From the NCBI RefSeq assembly GCF_963662735.1, contig NZ_OY759744.1, positions 248,001 through 312,000 on the forward strand: a DNA stretch of 64,000 bases. Direction: 5' to 3'. The position numbers were made by a program, and so were the translations under genes. The notes below the pieces were generated by a model that was not told the DNA's origin, did no database searches, and worked only from the letters and a program-made list of their open reading frames with translations. The stretch comes from an uncultured Methanoregula sp. (GTDB taxonomy: Archaea; Halobacteriota; Methanomicrobia; Methanomicrobiales; Methanospirillaceae). Every line of letters begins with the position of its first letter. The first letter of the stretch is position 1. This document shows positions 28,695 through 42,059 of this stretch, piece after piece.

Positions 28695-29666
28695 TCAGTT
28701 TTTGCGCAGGATAACAAAGCACAGGCCAAGAGCCCCGAGAATTACCAGCGGGCCAACGGGAGATGCCTGGGTTGTGGCGCTCGGCCAGGGAGTCGGGACT
28801 TTTGTTGTTGTTTTCTTGGTGGTCTTGACAGGCGTCGGGATGGTGGTGTAAGGAGTCGGAGTTGCCGTGGTCGTATAAGTGTCAGCCTGCGTAAGGGATG
28901 CATAGGCATCCGTGGTGTTACCAGAAGTGACAATTATCTGACTTGTATAATCAAGGTAATCGGTTTTCTGCATCCGGATAAAGTACGAACCGGGCGTCAG
29001 ATCATAGAGCGTGAAAGGGGTAGTGCCTTTCTTGGTAGCATTAATGTAGACACTTGCACCGGAGGGACTGGATCTGAAACTGATGGTGCCATTGGTGGGA
29101 TTGCGAATCTCAAATCCATTGGTCAGGGTGGCTGATTGCCCATCCGGATTGGTGAGGATGACGTTCCAGGTTCCCGCAGTCTTACTGGTGATATCGAACG
29201 TACACGTCATAAGCGTAGAGGACGAGAAGGAGGAGGAACTGGTAGAAATATTGGTCTGCCCGGATTTGGCAAGAACGATCGTTGCACCTGAAACGAAACC
29301 GGTCCCGGCCAATGACGTTATACTTACGGAACTGGTGTTATACCCATATGCCGGTGTTATGCTGGAGATGGTCGGGGCTGATGCTACTGCAGTAAGAGTG
29401 GCTGAAAGGGGAGTAGTCTGATTGTCAGATACGGAAATTCCACTGAACGTATAATTTACATATCCGGATTTGGTGAGCACAACCGTATGAGTACCACTTT
29501 CAACGGATTCGATGGTAGCAGGAGTTGTTGCTTTGTAGGAATCGTCAAGATAGATCATTGCTCCGGATGGCGTTGAACTGACGGTAATGTTACCGACAGC
29601 AGTGACTGCGGTCGGGAGCAGCAGGATTAGGAAGATAATTGAGACAAGAATAGCGGTTCGTTTCAT
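28695..29666 (-). CDS. surface protein with PEGA-IPT-PEGA domains
   Basis: A 323-residue protein: signal peptide (MKRTAILVSIIFL to AVG), PEGA domain 1 (VSSTPSGAMIYLDDSYKAT), an IPT/TIG domain (SITPAYGYNTSSVSITSLAG), PEGA domain 2 (FRSSPSGASVYINATKKGT), a Thr/Lys/Pro linker and a hydrophobic tail after PWPSATTQASPV ending VILRKN. Likely displayed outside the cell. The IPT domain resembles those of the giant protein at 14934. ATG 29666 is preferred; an upstream in-frame start at 29684 would put acidic residues before the signal sequence. Confidence 0.82.
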   Translation of the reverse strand: MKRTAILVSIIFLILLLPTAVTAVGNITVSSTPSGAMIYLDDSYKATTPATIESVESGTHTVVLTKSGYVNYTFSGISVSDNQTTPLSATLTAVASAPTISSITPAYGYNTSSVSITSLAGTGFVSGATIVLAKSGQTNISTSSSSFSSSTLMTCTFDITSKTAGTWNVILTNPDGQSATLTNGFEIRNPTNGTISFRSSPSGASVYINATKKGTTPFTLYDLTPGSYFIRMQKTDYLDYTSQIIVTSGNTTDAYASLTQADTYTTTATPTPYTTIPTPVKTTKKTTTKVPTPWPSATTQASPVGPLVILGALGLCFVILRKN

Positions 29667-29940
29667 GTTATCACGTTCCTTCAACCTATTAAACGTAAAA
29701 TTTGCGGGGATTGCGGATATATTTTTGTAAATTTATTTGAAAGGTTCGAATTGGATCTGATTTGATTATCAACAGCTAGCCACACTATTCAAACCCGACC
29801 TGCAACCCTATGAAATGACGAAGACATATCCTGACGAACAGCTTCACTGCAATCCGTAACGGAAATCGCGAAGCCATACGCGGTATCAGGTATGAAACAG
29901 ATTAATTACCCCGCACGACGTATGTTATTGGCACCAGTAT

Positions 29941-30015
29941 GGGCCTGTGGCTTAGCCTGGACATAGCGCCGGGCTTCTAACCCGGACGTCGGGGGTTCGA
30001 ATCCCCCCAGGCCCG
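29941..30015 (+). tRNA. tRNA-Arg (anticodon TCT)
   Basis: A full cloverleaf of 75 bases with no intron. The acceptor arms GGGCCTG and CAGGCCC pair. The anticodon stem CCGGG/CCCGG holds the loop CTTCTAA, giving anticodon TCT. The T arm is GGGGG-TTCGAAT-CCCCC. CCA is not encoded. A short pyrimidine tract CTTTTCTTT follows directly and may end the transcript. Confidence 0.96.
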
Positions 30016-30824
30016 CTTTTCTTTATCAGTGCTGCACCATTCCCGTGTTGTAAGATTAACAATCAATCGGACAGACCCTGCCGGAAAAATTTCAATCGCG
30101 ATCATGATCGCGATCGAAAACCGTTCACAGATCAATCAAACCTTGATTTTTATTTTTCAATCAAACCTTGATGAAAAAATTTCAACCAGACTTTGATTGA
30201 AAATTTTTCAGCGAGCCTTGATTGAAAAACCGAACCCACAATCCAACCTCCGTCGTAAATTGAAAAAGGAAACATATGCACAAATAGTTAACTTTTCACA
30301 ACCAGACCCTGATTGAAACTTTTCAATCAGACTTTGATTTTTATTTTTCAATCAAGCTTTGATTTCAAAATTTTCATCGCGATCATGATCGCGATTGAAA
30401 AACTGATCCGGATCAATCAAACCTTGATTTTTATTTTTCAACCAAACCTTGATGAAAAAATTTCAACCAGACTTTGATTGAAAATTTTTCAGCAAACCTT
30501 GATTGAAAAACCGAACCCACAATCCAACCTCCGTCGTAAATTGAAAAAGGAAATATATGTACAAGTAGTTAACTTTTCACAACCAGACCCTGATTGAAAA
30601 TTTTCAATCAGACTTTGATTTTTATTTTTCAATCAAGCTTTGATTTCAAAATTTTCATCGCGATCATGATCGCGATTGAAAACCGCTCGCAGATCAATCA
30701 AACCCTGATTTTTATTTTTCAATCGCACCCGGATTGAAAACCGGATCCCGGATCAGCACAGTGACTTTTCACAAGGGAAATGCGGAATATCCGGAATAGA
30801 ACGAAAAACAAAAACAGAATAAAA
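30016..30824. other. gene-less hairpin-repeat region between tRNA-Arg and nusA
   Basis: About 800 bases with no credible gene, AT-rich, consisting mostly of short inverted repeats of the type TTTTCAATCA-loop-TGATTGAAAA and three copies of a perfect 20-base palindrome. It occupies the place where many archaea carry rps12-rps7-fusA after nusA. Confidence 0.75.
30095..30776. repeat. 281-bp tandem repeat rich in hairpins
   Basis: The palindrome ATCGCGATCATGATCGCGAT occurs at 30095-30114, 30376-30395 and 30657-30676, exactly 281 bases apart. Two full units and a partial third are present. Each unit also holds several short inverted repeats (TCAATCA against TGATTGA around a four- to six-base loop) and a unique-looking stretch CCGAACCCACAATCCAACCT shared by both full units. 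Related text with the same palindrome appears at 48378, and a looser relative at 61590-61710. Confidence 0.9.
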
Positions 30825-31301
30825 TTAAAGGGTGGCCTGCTCGTCTTCGGGCTGGCCATCCATGGGCTTTTGCAGGATCTGCACATCGACAATGTTGTGC
30901 TGGCGCAGGGTCAGCTTCTTTGCCTTGAAGATGTTCTTGCCATCCTTGCCGATTGCGATGCCCCGGTCTTCGTCGCGCACTTCAACGGTTGCGGTCTGGG
31001 CATCGGGTTCGCCTTCGAAGATAATGGACGTGACCTGGGCGGGGAGGAAACAGTTCTTGATGAACTGCTCGACATTGCTGTTGTATTCCACCACTTCGAT
31101 CTTCTTACCCATCACATCGGATGCCTTCTTGATAGAGGCACCCTTCTTCCCGATCGCAAGCCCCATGTCGCCGGGGTTGATCACGAAGATAAGCCGGCCA
31201 TTGCGGTCATCGACTACGCAGTCGCGGCTTCCTGCGCCGGTCAGGCTCTCGAACTGGGAGATGAGGCGCATGCAGTCTTCAGTGAGGACCACTTCGCCCA
31301 T
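30825..31301 (-). CDS. nusA: NusA-like transcription factor with two KH domains
   Basis: A 158-residue archaeal NusA: two KH RNA-binding domains (MGLAIGKKGASIKKASDVMG and RGIAIGKDGKNIFKAKKLTL) without the bacterial N-terminal polymerase-binding and S1 domains. It is the last gene of the RNA polymerase operon and probably works with the polymerase in elongation or termination. ATG 31301 is chosen: it sits right at the end of rpl30e, and the stretch before it (to 31355) lies inside rpl30e in another frame. Confidence 0.92.
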   Translation of the reverse strand: MGEVVLTEDCMRLISQFESLTGAGSRDCVVDDRNGRLIFVINPGDMGLAIGKKGASIKKASDVMGKKIEVVEYNSNVEQFIKNCFLPAQVTSIIFEGEPDAQTATVEVRDEDRGIAIGKDGKNIFKAKKLTLRQHNIVDVQILQKPMDGQPEDEQATL

Positions 31302-31302
31302 A

Positions 31303-31593
31303 TCATGCCCTCTTAAGGGAGAGAATGTCTGACTCGCCCGGAGTGACAATGGCAAGGGTGCTGACCATGAAAGGCTTACCGCATGCTTTGCCGAGTGCCA
31401 CGCTGGAGCCCTCGAACGTGTGGATGAAGATGTTCTCGTAGGCTGAAAGTTTGGATGCGAATGCCGCCGGGCAGTTACCTGCTACGACGACCATCTGGGC
31501 TTTGCCCTCTTTGATGCATTTTTCTGTATTGTTCTGGCCAAGAATTACATTTCCGGTCTTGATAGCTCTTCTGAGTGAAGCATTAAAATCCAT
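31303..31593 (-). CDS. rpl30e: ribosomal protein L30e
   Basis: A 96-residue L7Ae/L30e-fold protein starting MDFNASLRRAIKTGNVILG, with the family's VVVAGNCPAAF and GSSVALGKACGKPF segments. It binds RNA kink-turns in the large subunit. It lies between rpoA2 and nusA, the standard archaeal order. The in-frame ATG six bases further upstream is also possible. Confidence 0.93.
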   Translation of the reverse strand: MDFNASLRRAIKTGNVILGQNNTEKCIKEGKAQMVVVAGNCPAAFASKLSAYENIFIHTFEGSSVALGKACGKPFMVSTLAIVTPGESDILSLKRA

Positions 31594-31621
31594 GTACAAT
31601 TCCTCGGTTTTTTAGTGTTGT

Positions 31622-35438
<3,817 letters not shown>

Positions 35439-35439
35439 G

Positions 35440-37257
35440 TTACACCACGTCCTGCAATTTCAGTCTTGGGGCAATACCCATGCTCTTCATCTCGTCCAGC
35501 AGGAGCTTGAATGCGTAACTCATCTCAACCGAATAGATATCGGTCTCGTTACCGCAGGCAAGGCAGCGGGTCATGTTGCGCTTGCGGTCAAGCATTGCCA
35601 CCATACCGCAGTGTGCGCAGACATATTCGTTCACCTTGTCGGATTCATCCAGCAGGCGTTCCTTGAGTGCCATTGCGGCGCCGTGGCCGATCATGACATC
35701 CCGCTCCATCTCACCGAACCGGAGACCTCCTTCACGGGCACGTCCTTCGGTTGGCTGTCGGGTTAAGACCTGCACCGGGCCGCGGGACCGGGCATGCATC
35801 TTGGATGAAACCATGTGGTAGAGTTTCTGGTAGTAGATGACACCGATGTAGACATCAGCTTTGAACGTCTTACCGGTGATACCATCGTACATGACTTCCC
35901 TGCCATTGTGGGAGAAGCCGAGTGCCTTTAATGATGCGCGGATATCTGCCTCGCTCTCGCCGCCGAATGCCGTGGCGTTGATGCGCCGGCCTTCGAGGGA
36001 TCCGACCTTGCCGCCAATCATCTCGAGCATGTGCCCGATGGTCATACGGCTCGGGATTGCATGGGGGTTGATAACGAGATCGGGGGAGAGGCCGCTCTCG
36101 GTGAAGGGCATGTCTTCCTGGGGAGTGATGAGACCAACGACACCTTTCTGACCGTGACGGGATGCGAACTTGTCGCCCACTTCAGGGATACGGAGGTCGC
36201 GGGTCCGCACCTTGACAAGGCGGGAACTGTTCTCGCCTTCGGTGATGATAACCGTGTCGACGATACCGTGTTCATTGGACCGCATGGTAACGGATGTGTC
36301 GCGGCGTTTTTCAACCGCAATGAGTTCCCCGGAGGGTTCCTCGAGGAAACGGGGCGGGGAGGTCTTGCCGATAAGGACATCCTTCTCGGCGACAACGGTC
36401 TCGGGGTTGATAACACCGTCTTCGTCAAGATTCTTGTAGGAGTCGGCACCGTGGGCACCGGCTACATCTTCATCGGGAACCTGGATCCTGTCGATCTGGC
36501 CACCCGGATACCGGCGCTCCTCGCCTTCGTACGTCCTGAAGAAGTGGGACCGGCCAAGACCGCGCTCGATGGAGGCCTTGTTGAAGATGAGTGCATCTTC
36601 AATATTGTAGCCTTCGTAGGAGAGGATGGCAACCACGAAGTTCTGGCCGGCCGGACGGTCGTCCGATCCGATCAGTTCCGAGGTCTGGGTGTGGGTGAGC
36701 GGTTTCTGCACGTAGTGGAGCAGGTGACCACGGGTGTCAGGGCGGAGTTTCATGTTGGCTGCGCCAAATCCGAGTGCCTGCTTGACCATTCCTGCACCCA
36801 TCGTAACACGCGGACTTGCGTTGTGTTCGGGGAAGGGAACGTGAGCTGCACCGATACCGAGAATCAGGGAGGGGTCGATCTCAAGGTGGGTGTGCTCCGG
36901 CGTCAGTTTCGTGAAGTCCATGGCGATGAGGAGGTCTTCTTCCTCTTCGGCATCGATAAACTCGATAAGGCCGCGCTTGGTAAAGGAGGCCATGTCGACT
37001 TCCTTTCGCTCAAGCTTCTTGAGATCTTCATCCGTTATGAGCGGCTCACCGTTTTTCAGGACGATGAGGGGACGGCGGGCCCGGCCGCGGTCGGTCAGGA
37101 TAACGACATCGCCATTGTATTCCTTGTGGGAGACGTTCACCTCCGATGCGATGGCTCCCTGCCGGCGCATGGTCCGGATACTGGCTACCAGGGCTTTGGG
37201 ATCGTCGACCAGCCCGATGAGGGCCCCGTCAACGAAGACACGCGATTTCTTGCTCAT
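35440..37257 (-). CDS. rpoB1: DNA-directed RNA polymerase subunit B'
   Basis: A 605-residue protein equal to the C-terminal half of the second-largest subunit. Conserved are [17 protein letters not shown], the YGEAAFxx-equivalent hybrid-binding region and the C-terminal zinc-binding cluster ([23 protein letters not shown] split across its two CxxC pairs). Its ATG overlaps the stop of rpoB2 as ATGA, indicating translational coupling. The separation of B into B' and B'' is usual in methanogens. Confidence 0.97.
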   Translation of the reverse strand: MSKKSRVFVDGALIGLVDDPKALVASIRTMRRQGAIASEVNVSHKEYNGDVVILTDRGRARRPLIVLKNGEPLITDEDLKKLERKEVDMASFTKRGLIEFIDAEEEEDLLIAMDFTKLTPEHTHLEIDPSLILGIGAAHVPFPEHNASPRVTMGAGMVKQALGFGAANMKLRPDTRGHLLHYVQKPLTHTQTSELIGSDDRPAGQNFVVAILSYEGYNIEDALIFNKASIERGLGRSHFFRTYEGEERRYPGGQIDRIQVPDEDVAGAHGADSYKNLDEDGVINPETVVAEKDVLIGKTSPPRFLEEPSGELIAVEKRRDTSVTMRSNEHGIVDTVIITEGENSSRLVKVRTRDLRIPEVGDKFASRHGQKGVVGLITPQEDMPFTESGLSPDLVINPHAIPSRMTIGHMLEMIGGKVGSLEGRRINATAFGGESEADIRASLKALGFSHNGREVMYDGITGKTFKADVYIGVIYYQKLYHMVSSKMHARSRGPVQVLTRQPTEGRAREGGLRFGEMERDVMIGHGAAMALKERLLDESDKVNEYVCAHCGMVAMLDRKRNMTRCLACGNETDIYSVEMSYAFKLLLDEMKSMGIAPRLKLQDVV

Positions 37258-38819
37258 GATTCACCCTTGATATGCTCGACACCCAGATTGTGCAGGATGC
37301 GCAGGATCTCTTCTTCATCATCTACCCCTTTACTTATCTCCACCATCTGGGCGAAGTTCTTGACGAGACCACAATTCGGTCCTTCAGGGGTCTCGCTCGG
37401 GCAGATCCGGCCCCACTGGGTCGGGTGCAGGTCACGGGCCTCGAAGTGAGGCTGTGACCGGGAGAGCGGCGATATCACACGGCGGAGGTGCGAGAGCACG
37501 GCCATGTGGTCGATACGGTCAAGGAGCTGGGAGACACCCGTCCTTCCGCCCACCCAGTTACCGGTGGCAAGCGGGTGGAGGAGACGTTCTGTCAGCACAT
37601 CGGCACGCACTGCGGTCGCAATCGAGAGATCGCGGTGACGCATGCTGGCCCGCTCGAGCTGGTACTTGATATCACGGGTCAGCCGGTTGAGGGAGATACG
37701 GAAAAGGTCCTCCATCAGGTCGCCTGCGAGTTTCAGCCGCTTGTTCGAGTAGTGGTCCTTGTCATCGATCCTGCGCTTGTTGAGAACAAGGTCGAAACAG
37801 GCCTCTGCCATGCGGCCGAGGAAATGCGCCTTTGCAAGCCGGACCGAGAGAACGGCTTCCTGGTATCCCTCGTCGCCTTCCTTGAGGTTGGCCGGCATTG
37901 CATAGTTGAGATGCGGCAGGAGGTAATTGTCGAGAACGAACTCGGCACGCTTGCGCTGGTAATCCTTGGTCTGGTTAGGTGCCAGTTTCTTACCAACATA
38001 CATGACACCGCCATCGACCGAGTCGCATTCGCTCTCTTCGAGGTTCTGCATCATGAACGTCAGGATGTCCTCGTCGGTAGAGACTGCATTCACGACTTCC
38101 TGGTCGTTGGTCATGCCCAGTGCCCGCATCAGGTCCACGAATTTGAGGTGGCCGGCAACGGATGGGAAGGAGACCTCGAGGAGGTTCTTCTTGTTCCGCT
38201 CGACAACCACGAGAGCACGGTATCCCCTGAACTGGGAGAACACCTTTGCTACGTAGATGCGTTCATTGTACCGCTCGGTGAACTCGGTCATGATCTTGTT
38301 GGACGCAAGGTCCTCCAGGGTCATGAGCACGCGCTCTGTGCCGTTTACGATAAAGTAACCGCCTGCGTCGAACGCGTCCTCGCCGTGGGCAACCCGCTGG
38401 GCATCGTCCATGCCGTACAGGTTGCAGGTAAGGGATCCGACCATGACCGGGAGCTGCCCGATCGTGGTGATGATCGGCTCCTGACGGTCTTCCCCGTGGA
38501 CAAGCGTCAGGCCCAGCTGGATCGGGGCCGCATAGGTCAGGTTGCGCAGCCGCGCCTCGCTCGGGTAGAGTTCTCCCTGCGAACCGTCAGCTTCCCGCAC
38601 GAGTGGCCGTTTGACCTCGATATTGCCGAGTTCCACCCAGACCGGCTCATTGTTCTTGCCCCGGTTTTCGATGTCAGTCTCGATTACCCGCTGCTCGTTG
38701 ACCACTTTCTGGAGATTGTGTTTTAAGAAATAGTTGAAAGAGTCAAGCTGGTGGCGCGCAACATGCTCCCGTGAAAAATATGCCTTCGATAAAATGCTTC
38801 TGTCTATCAGACTGATCAA
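37254..38819 (-). CDS. rpoB2: DNA-directed RNA polymerase subunit B''
   Basis: A 521-residue protein equal to the N-terminal half of the second-largest subunit, with the lobe and fork regions: [17 protein letters not shown] at the start, [19 protein letters not shown], and the fork segment [20 protein letters not shown], then [19 protein letters not shown]. It follows rpoH by eight bases and overlaps rpoB1 by four. Confidence 0.97.
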   Translation of the reverse strand: MISLIDRSILSKAYFSREHVARHQLDSFNYFLKHNLQKVVNEQRVIETDIENRGKNNEPVWVELGNIEVKRPLVREADGSQGELYPSEARLRNLTYAAPIQLGLTLVHGEDRQEPIITTIGQLPVMVGSLTCNLYGMDDAQRVAHGEDAFDAGGYFIVNGTERVLMTLEDLASNKIMTEFTERYNERIYVAKVFSQFRGYRALVVVERNKKNLLEVSFPSVAGHLKFVDLMRALGMTNDQEVVNAVSTDEDILTFMMQNLEESECDSVDGGVMYVGKKLAPNQTKDYQRKRAEFVLDNYLLPHLNYAMPANLKEGDEGYQEAVLSVRLAKAHFLGRMAEACFDLVLNKRRIDDKDHYSNKRLKLAGDLMEDLFRISLNRLTRDIKYQLERASMRHRDLSIATAVRADVLTERLLHPLATGNWVGGRTGVSQLLDRIDHMAVLSHLRRVISPLSRSQPHFEARDLHPTQWGRICPSETPEGPNCGLVKNFAQMVEISKGVDDEEEILRILHNLGVEHIKGES

Positions 38820-38827
38820 CCCCGAAG

Positions 38828-39067
38828 TTATTTTTTGGGTCTCTTGACCACGAGGCGGTATGCCTCGGCCCTGCCAGCCGTGTGGCTTGCCCTAATAATT
38901 CTAATCACATCGTCAGGCTCTGCGCCTATCGTTTTTACCGCAGGATCGTCATGGTAAATTTTTGGTAATTGTTCCGTAGTAATGTTGTACGTGGTGAGGA
39001 GCTCCGATACCTCCTCCTCACTCATACTTTTATGGTCTGGCACCATCGCGTGCTTCAACACATTCAA
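38828..39067 (-). CDS. rpoH: DNA-directed RNA polymerase subunit H
   Basis: A 79-residue archaeal H subunit, the counterpart of the C-terminal domain of eukaryotic RPB5: [16 protein letters not shown], then [15 protein letters not shown] and GDVIRI-like [20 protein letters not shown]. It is the first gene of the polymerase operon, which starts just downstream of tRNA-Lys on the same strand. Confidence 0.95.
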   Translation of the reverse strand: MNVLKHAMVPDHKSMSEEEVSELLTTYNITTEQLPKIYHDDPAVKTIGAEPDDVIRIIRASHTAGRAEAYRLVVKRPKK

Positions 39068-39154
39068 TTTGGTGCTAATGAAAAACCCCCTCCCAGATGA
39101 ACAGATTTCCTCTCAGATGCATCACCGCAAAAAACCCACGATTGCTCGTGGCAA

Positions 39155-39228
39155 CGGGCCCGGAGGGATTTGAACCCCCGACCACCTGGTTAAAAGCCAG
39201 GCGCTCTACCGAACTGAGCTACGAACCC
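39155..39228 (-). tRNA. tRNA-Lys (anticodon TTT)
   Basis: A 74-base cloverleaf on the minus strand, no intron. Acceptor GGGTTCG pairs with CGGGCCC through two G-T pairs. The anticodon stem CCTGG/CCAGG holds the loop CTTTTAA, giving TTT. T arm GGGGG-TTCAAAT-CCCTC. A TATA-like TTTAAATAG lies upstream at about 39270-39278 on the minus strand. CCA is not encoded. Confidence 0.96.
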
Positions 39229-39315
39229 ACACTGCAATAAAGATGTACAGCATTATAACAATGCGGAAAAACTATTTAAACATTCTGCCTGTACCAAAAG
39301 GATCGGAACTTCCAT

Positions 39316-39945
39316 TCACCCCGCCCGGGGGAATTTTTCATGGATCTCTCTGAGACGGAGCTCATCGGTCGCGATCTTATCCTCAAGTTTTTTGATGGAT
39401 GCGATATCATCTACAGGGACTTCATGTCCGGCAATATGCATCCCGCTTGCAGTCTTCAGGACGACAAGAAGGTTTTTGTCCACCTCGATACTCTTCCGGA
39501 GGGCTGAGTACTCGTCAATGAGACCGGCATCCATCCCGGAATCCTTGGCAGCGCCGGCTTCTGCTTTCACGTCCTTGCGCCGTTCGAAAATCCGCCTGAT
39601 CGAGTCGAGCAGCTGGGAGGGATTGACCGGTTTTGAAACGAAATCCTCGATATTGAGGCAGTGCTCCTGCGCCTCTTCCGGCGTGATCTTCTTGGCCGAG
39701 AACATTAGCACGGGAAGATCCTTTGTTTCCGGGTTTGCCTTGATCTTATCGAGAGTCTCCCATCCGTCCATGGGCTCCATCATGATATCAAGGAGGACAA
39801 GATCTGGTTTCATAGTCTTGAGAACAGCAAGGGCCTCATCTCCGCCATGCGTTGCTATCGGCGTGAATCCCTTGCGTTTCAGAAGCGCCACGAGACCATC
39901 TACGATATAGGGACTGTCATCTACGATCAGGATAGTGTCTTCCAC
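39316..39945 (-). CDS. response regulator with C-terminal helical extension
   Basis: A 209-residue protein: a receiver domain at residues 1-120 (acidic DD at 9-10, phosphoryl acceptor Asp53 in LVLLDIMMEP, Lys near 104 in SKPVNP) followed by about 85 residues rich in charged helices with no DNA-binding motif. It is a close relative of the next gene upstream (40073). No histidine kinase is nearby. With no output domain, signalling through protein contacts is likely. Confidence 0.88.
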   Translation of the reverse strand: MEDTILIVDDSPYIVDGLVALLKRKGFTPIATHGGDEALAVLKTMKPDLVLLDIMMEPMDGWETLDKIKANPETKDLPVLMFSAKKITPEEAQEHCLNIEDFVSKPVNPSQLLDSIRRIFERRKDVKAEAGAAKDSGMDAGLIDEYSALRKSIEVDKNLLVVLKTASGMHIAGHEVPVDDIASIKKLEDKIATDELRLREIHEKFPRAG

Positions 39946-40072
39946 GATATCGATTCCTCACGGGTATCGGGCGGATGCGACCGGAGAGAGGGGTACGGTG
40001 TTTATCCGATACACGGTAGTATGCAACTGCATAGTATTCAAATATTCACTGGAGGCGGGAAGAATAAGAGAA

Positions 40073-40708
40073 TTATTGGGTGGCTGATGTACCCGAAAGT
40101 TCCCCTTTGATCTGCTGGAGCCGGGTTTCCTGGAACTTGATATTCATCTCCATGCTCTTTATCGCGCGGGTGATCTCGTCATTGACACGAACCTTGGAGT
40201 CATTGAAGTTGTAAGTGGTCTCGAGGATTTTCATGAGACGCTTGTTGACATCGATACTTTTACTGAGGCGGGCGTATTCGGTGATGATCTCGGCATCGAA
40301 CCCGGACTGTTTTGCCATCTCCATATCGGACTTGATGGCCTGGCGCCGGCTGAGCACGTGTTCAATTGCATCGTAGAGTTCTCGGTGGGTGATGGGCTTT
40401 AAGACGTAATCTTCTATATAGATCCCGTATTCCTGGGCCTCGGCAGGGGTGAGCTGTTTTGCCGTGAGCATGAGGACAGGGATCTCTTTTGTCTCGGGGT
40501 TCTCCTTGATCCGCTCCAGGGTTTCCCAGCCATCCACCGGCTCCATCATGATATCAAGGAGAATGAGATCCGGTGTCACGGTCTTGAGGATCTCCAGGCA
40601 TTCCTCCCCCCCGTACGCGGCAACCGTCCGGTAGCCGCCCCGCTCGAGCATGGTAACAAAAACATCAACGATAAACGGGCTGTCGTCAACAACAAGTATA
40701 GTATACAT
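40073..40708 (-). CDS. response regulator, paralogue of the 39316 gene
   Basis: A 211-residue protein with the same layout: receiver domain with DD at 8-9, acceptor Asp52 in LILLDIMMEP, Lys in LKPITH, and a C-terminal helical stretch of about 90 residues. Its start overlaps the stop of the roadblock gene by one base (TAATG), so these two are translated together. The tandem with 39316 arose by duplication. Confidence 0.9.
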   Translation of the reverse strand: MYTILVVDDSPFIVDVFVTMLERGGYRTVAAYGGEECLEILKTVTPDLILLDIMMEPVDGWETLERIKENPETKEIPVLMLTAKQLTPAEAQEYGIYIEDYVLKPITHRELYDAIEHVLSRRQAIKSDMEMAKQSGFDAEIITEYARLSKSIDVNKRLMKILETTYNFNDSKVRVNDEITRAIKSMEMNIKFQETRLQQIKGELSGTSATQ

Positions 40709-41067
40709 TAAATCGCCTCACCAATTTTCTGTGCTACCGCAAGCATCTGACTGTGAACCTTCTCAGGATCTGCCTTATCAGTGATGATGGCTGCAATGAG
40801 AAAGTTTTCCCCCGCACCCATAACGATAATGGAAGAATCCTGTGCCCGGATTGTAACCGATTGTAAGGATTTCATCCTGATGATGCTTCCGACCGATTCT
40901 GCCGATGCAAGTATTGTAGCGGAAAGGGCGCCAAACCAGGGTTCGTTGAGATCCCGGTCAAAACTCCGGCCTGCGATGATCCCATCGCGGGATACAAGGG
41001 CGCATGCTGTGATTCCCTCGATGGATCGAATCATTTCAATGAATGCGGTTATCTTCTCTTTCAACAT
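40708..41067 (-). CDS. roadblock/LC7-domain protein
   Basis: A 119-residue protein filled by one roadblock/LC7 fold: KEKITAFIEMIRSIEGITAC, then VSRDGIIAGRSFD, then LSATILASAESVGSIIR and SIIVMGAGENFLIAAII. Such proteins commonly regulate small GTPases (MglB type) or act as scaffolds. No MglA-like GTPase is in the window. Co-translated with the downstream response regulator, which suggests a common signalling path. Confidence 0.88.
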   Translation of the reverse strand: MLKEKITAFIEMIRSIEGITACALVSRDGIIAGRSFDRDLNEPWFGALSATILASAESVGSIIRMKSLQSVTIRAQDSSIIVMGAGENFLIAAIITDKADPEKVHSQMLAVAQKIGEAI

Positions 41068-41215
41068 GCTTTTACTCCTGCTCTCGCTACCCTGCGTAAT
41101 TCATAATACCCGATGGGAGCATAAATACATATTGTTTTTTGTGGTAATCCGGAATTTTCATAAGAAAACAAGACCGCTGATGCAAGCAATCCACTATCCG
41201 CCCGAAAATCCCGGT

Positions 41216-41228
41216 AATTCATAAATAC
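41216..41228 (+). promoter_or_regulatory. TATA-like promoter element of minD
   Basis: The text ATTCATAAATACC lies 34-46 bases before the ATG at 41262, right for an archaeal TATA box with a short leader; GGAG precedes the start codon as ribosome binding site. Confidence 0.5.
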
Positions 41229-41261
41229 CTTTTTCTCTTACCAGTTGAAATAGGAGTTCTG

Positions 41262-42041
41262 ATGATCCGGGCCTATACCATCACTTCAGGAAAAGGTGGG
41301 GTGGGAAAGACCACGCTTACCGTCAATCTTGGTATTTCCCTTGCTCTTCTCAATCATCAGACCTATATCCTCGATGCTGATATCGGCATGGCAAACATGG
41401 CACTCATCCTGGGTATGGATGATGTCCCGGTCACCCTGCACGAGGTGCTTGCCGGCAAAGCGGATATCGAGGATGCCATCTACGAGGGGCCTGCCGGCGT
41501 CAAGGTAGTGCCCAGCGGTATCTCGCTCCAGGGTTTCCAGCAGGCAGATCCCGACAAGCTCCGGGATGTCATGCATAAACTCGTTGACAAGTGTGAATAC
41601 CTGCTGATCGATGCCCCGAGCGGGATCTCCAAGGAGGGCGTTGTCCCGCTGTCGGTTGCCGACCAGGTCATCCTTGTCGTGAACCCGGAGCTTGCATCCA
41701 TGGCCGATGCCCTCAAGACAAAGATCCTCTGCGAGGTCATGGGCGGCAAGGTGTACGGGGCGATCCTGAACCGGGCCGGATCCGAGCATACCGAGCTCCG
41801 TTCCCAGAGCGTGGAAGATGTTCTCGGCGTAAAAGTGATCGATGTCGTGCCGGAAGATGCGAGTGTCCGGAGAGCCGCTGCCTACAAAATGCCCTGTGTG
41901 CTGAAATATCCCAATACGGAAGCATCGAGAGCGTTTCGCAGGATCGCTGCCGAGATCTGCGGGATCGAATATGAGGACAAGGGCCCCGGGCACAAAGAAG
42001 AAGGGTTTGTCGACCGCCTCGCACGGGCCGTCTTCAGGTAA
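41262..42041 (+). CDS. minD: MinD/ParA-family ATPase
   Basis: A 259-residue deviant-Walker ATPase: GKGGVGKTTLTVNLG at residues 10-24, switch-I DADIGMANM, switch-II LIDAPSGISKEG. The C-terminal end GFVDRLARAVFR can form an amphipathic helix like the membrane-targeting sequence of MinD. Archaea have several MinD-like proteins that place cell-surface or division structures; no MinE or MinC is present here. The small membrane protein 18 bases downstream is probably co-transcribed. Confidence 0.9.
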   Translation: MIRAYTITSGKGGVGKTTLTVNLGISLALLNHQTYILDADIGMANMALILGMDDVPVTLHEVLAGKADIEDAIYEGPAGVKVVPSGISLQGFQQADPDKLRDVMHKLVDKCEYLLIDAPSGISKEGVVPLSVADQVILVVNPELASMADALKTKILCEVMGGKVYGAILNRAGSEHTELRSQSVEDVLGVKVIDVVPEDASVRRAAAYKMPCVLKYPNTEASRAFRRIAAEICGIEYEDKGPGHKEEGFVDRLARAVFR

Positions 42042-42059
42042 GGGGGAACAGGTGGAGAT

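Noticed and set aside
30095-30776. Possible CRISPR array
   Set aside because: The period is 281 bases with internal hairpins and conserved interiors, not short repeats with unique spacers, and no cas gene is nearby.
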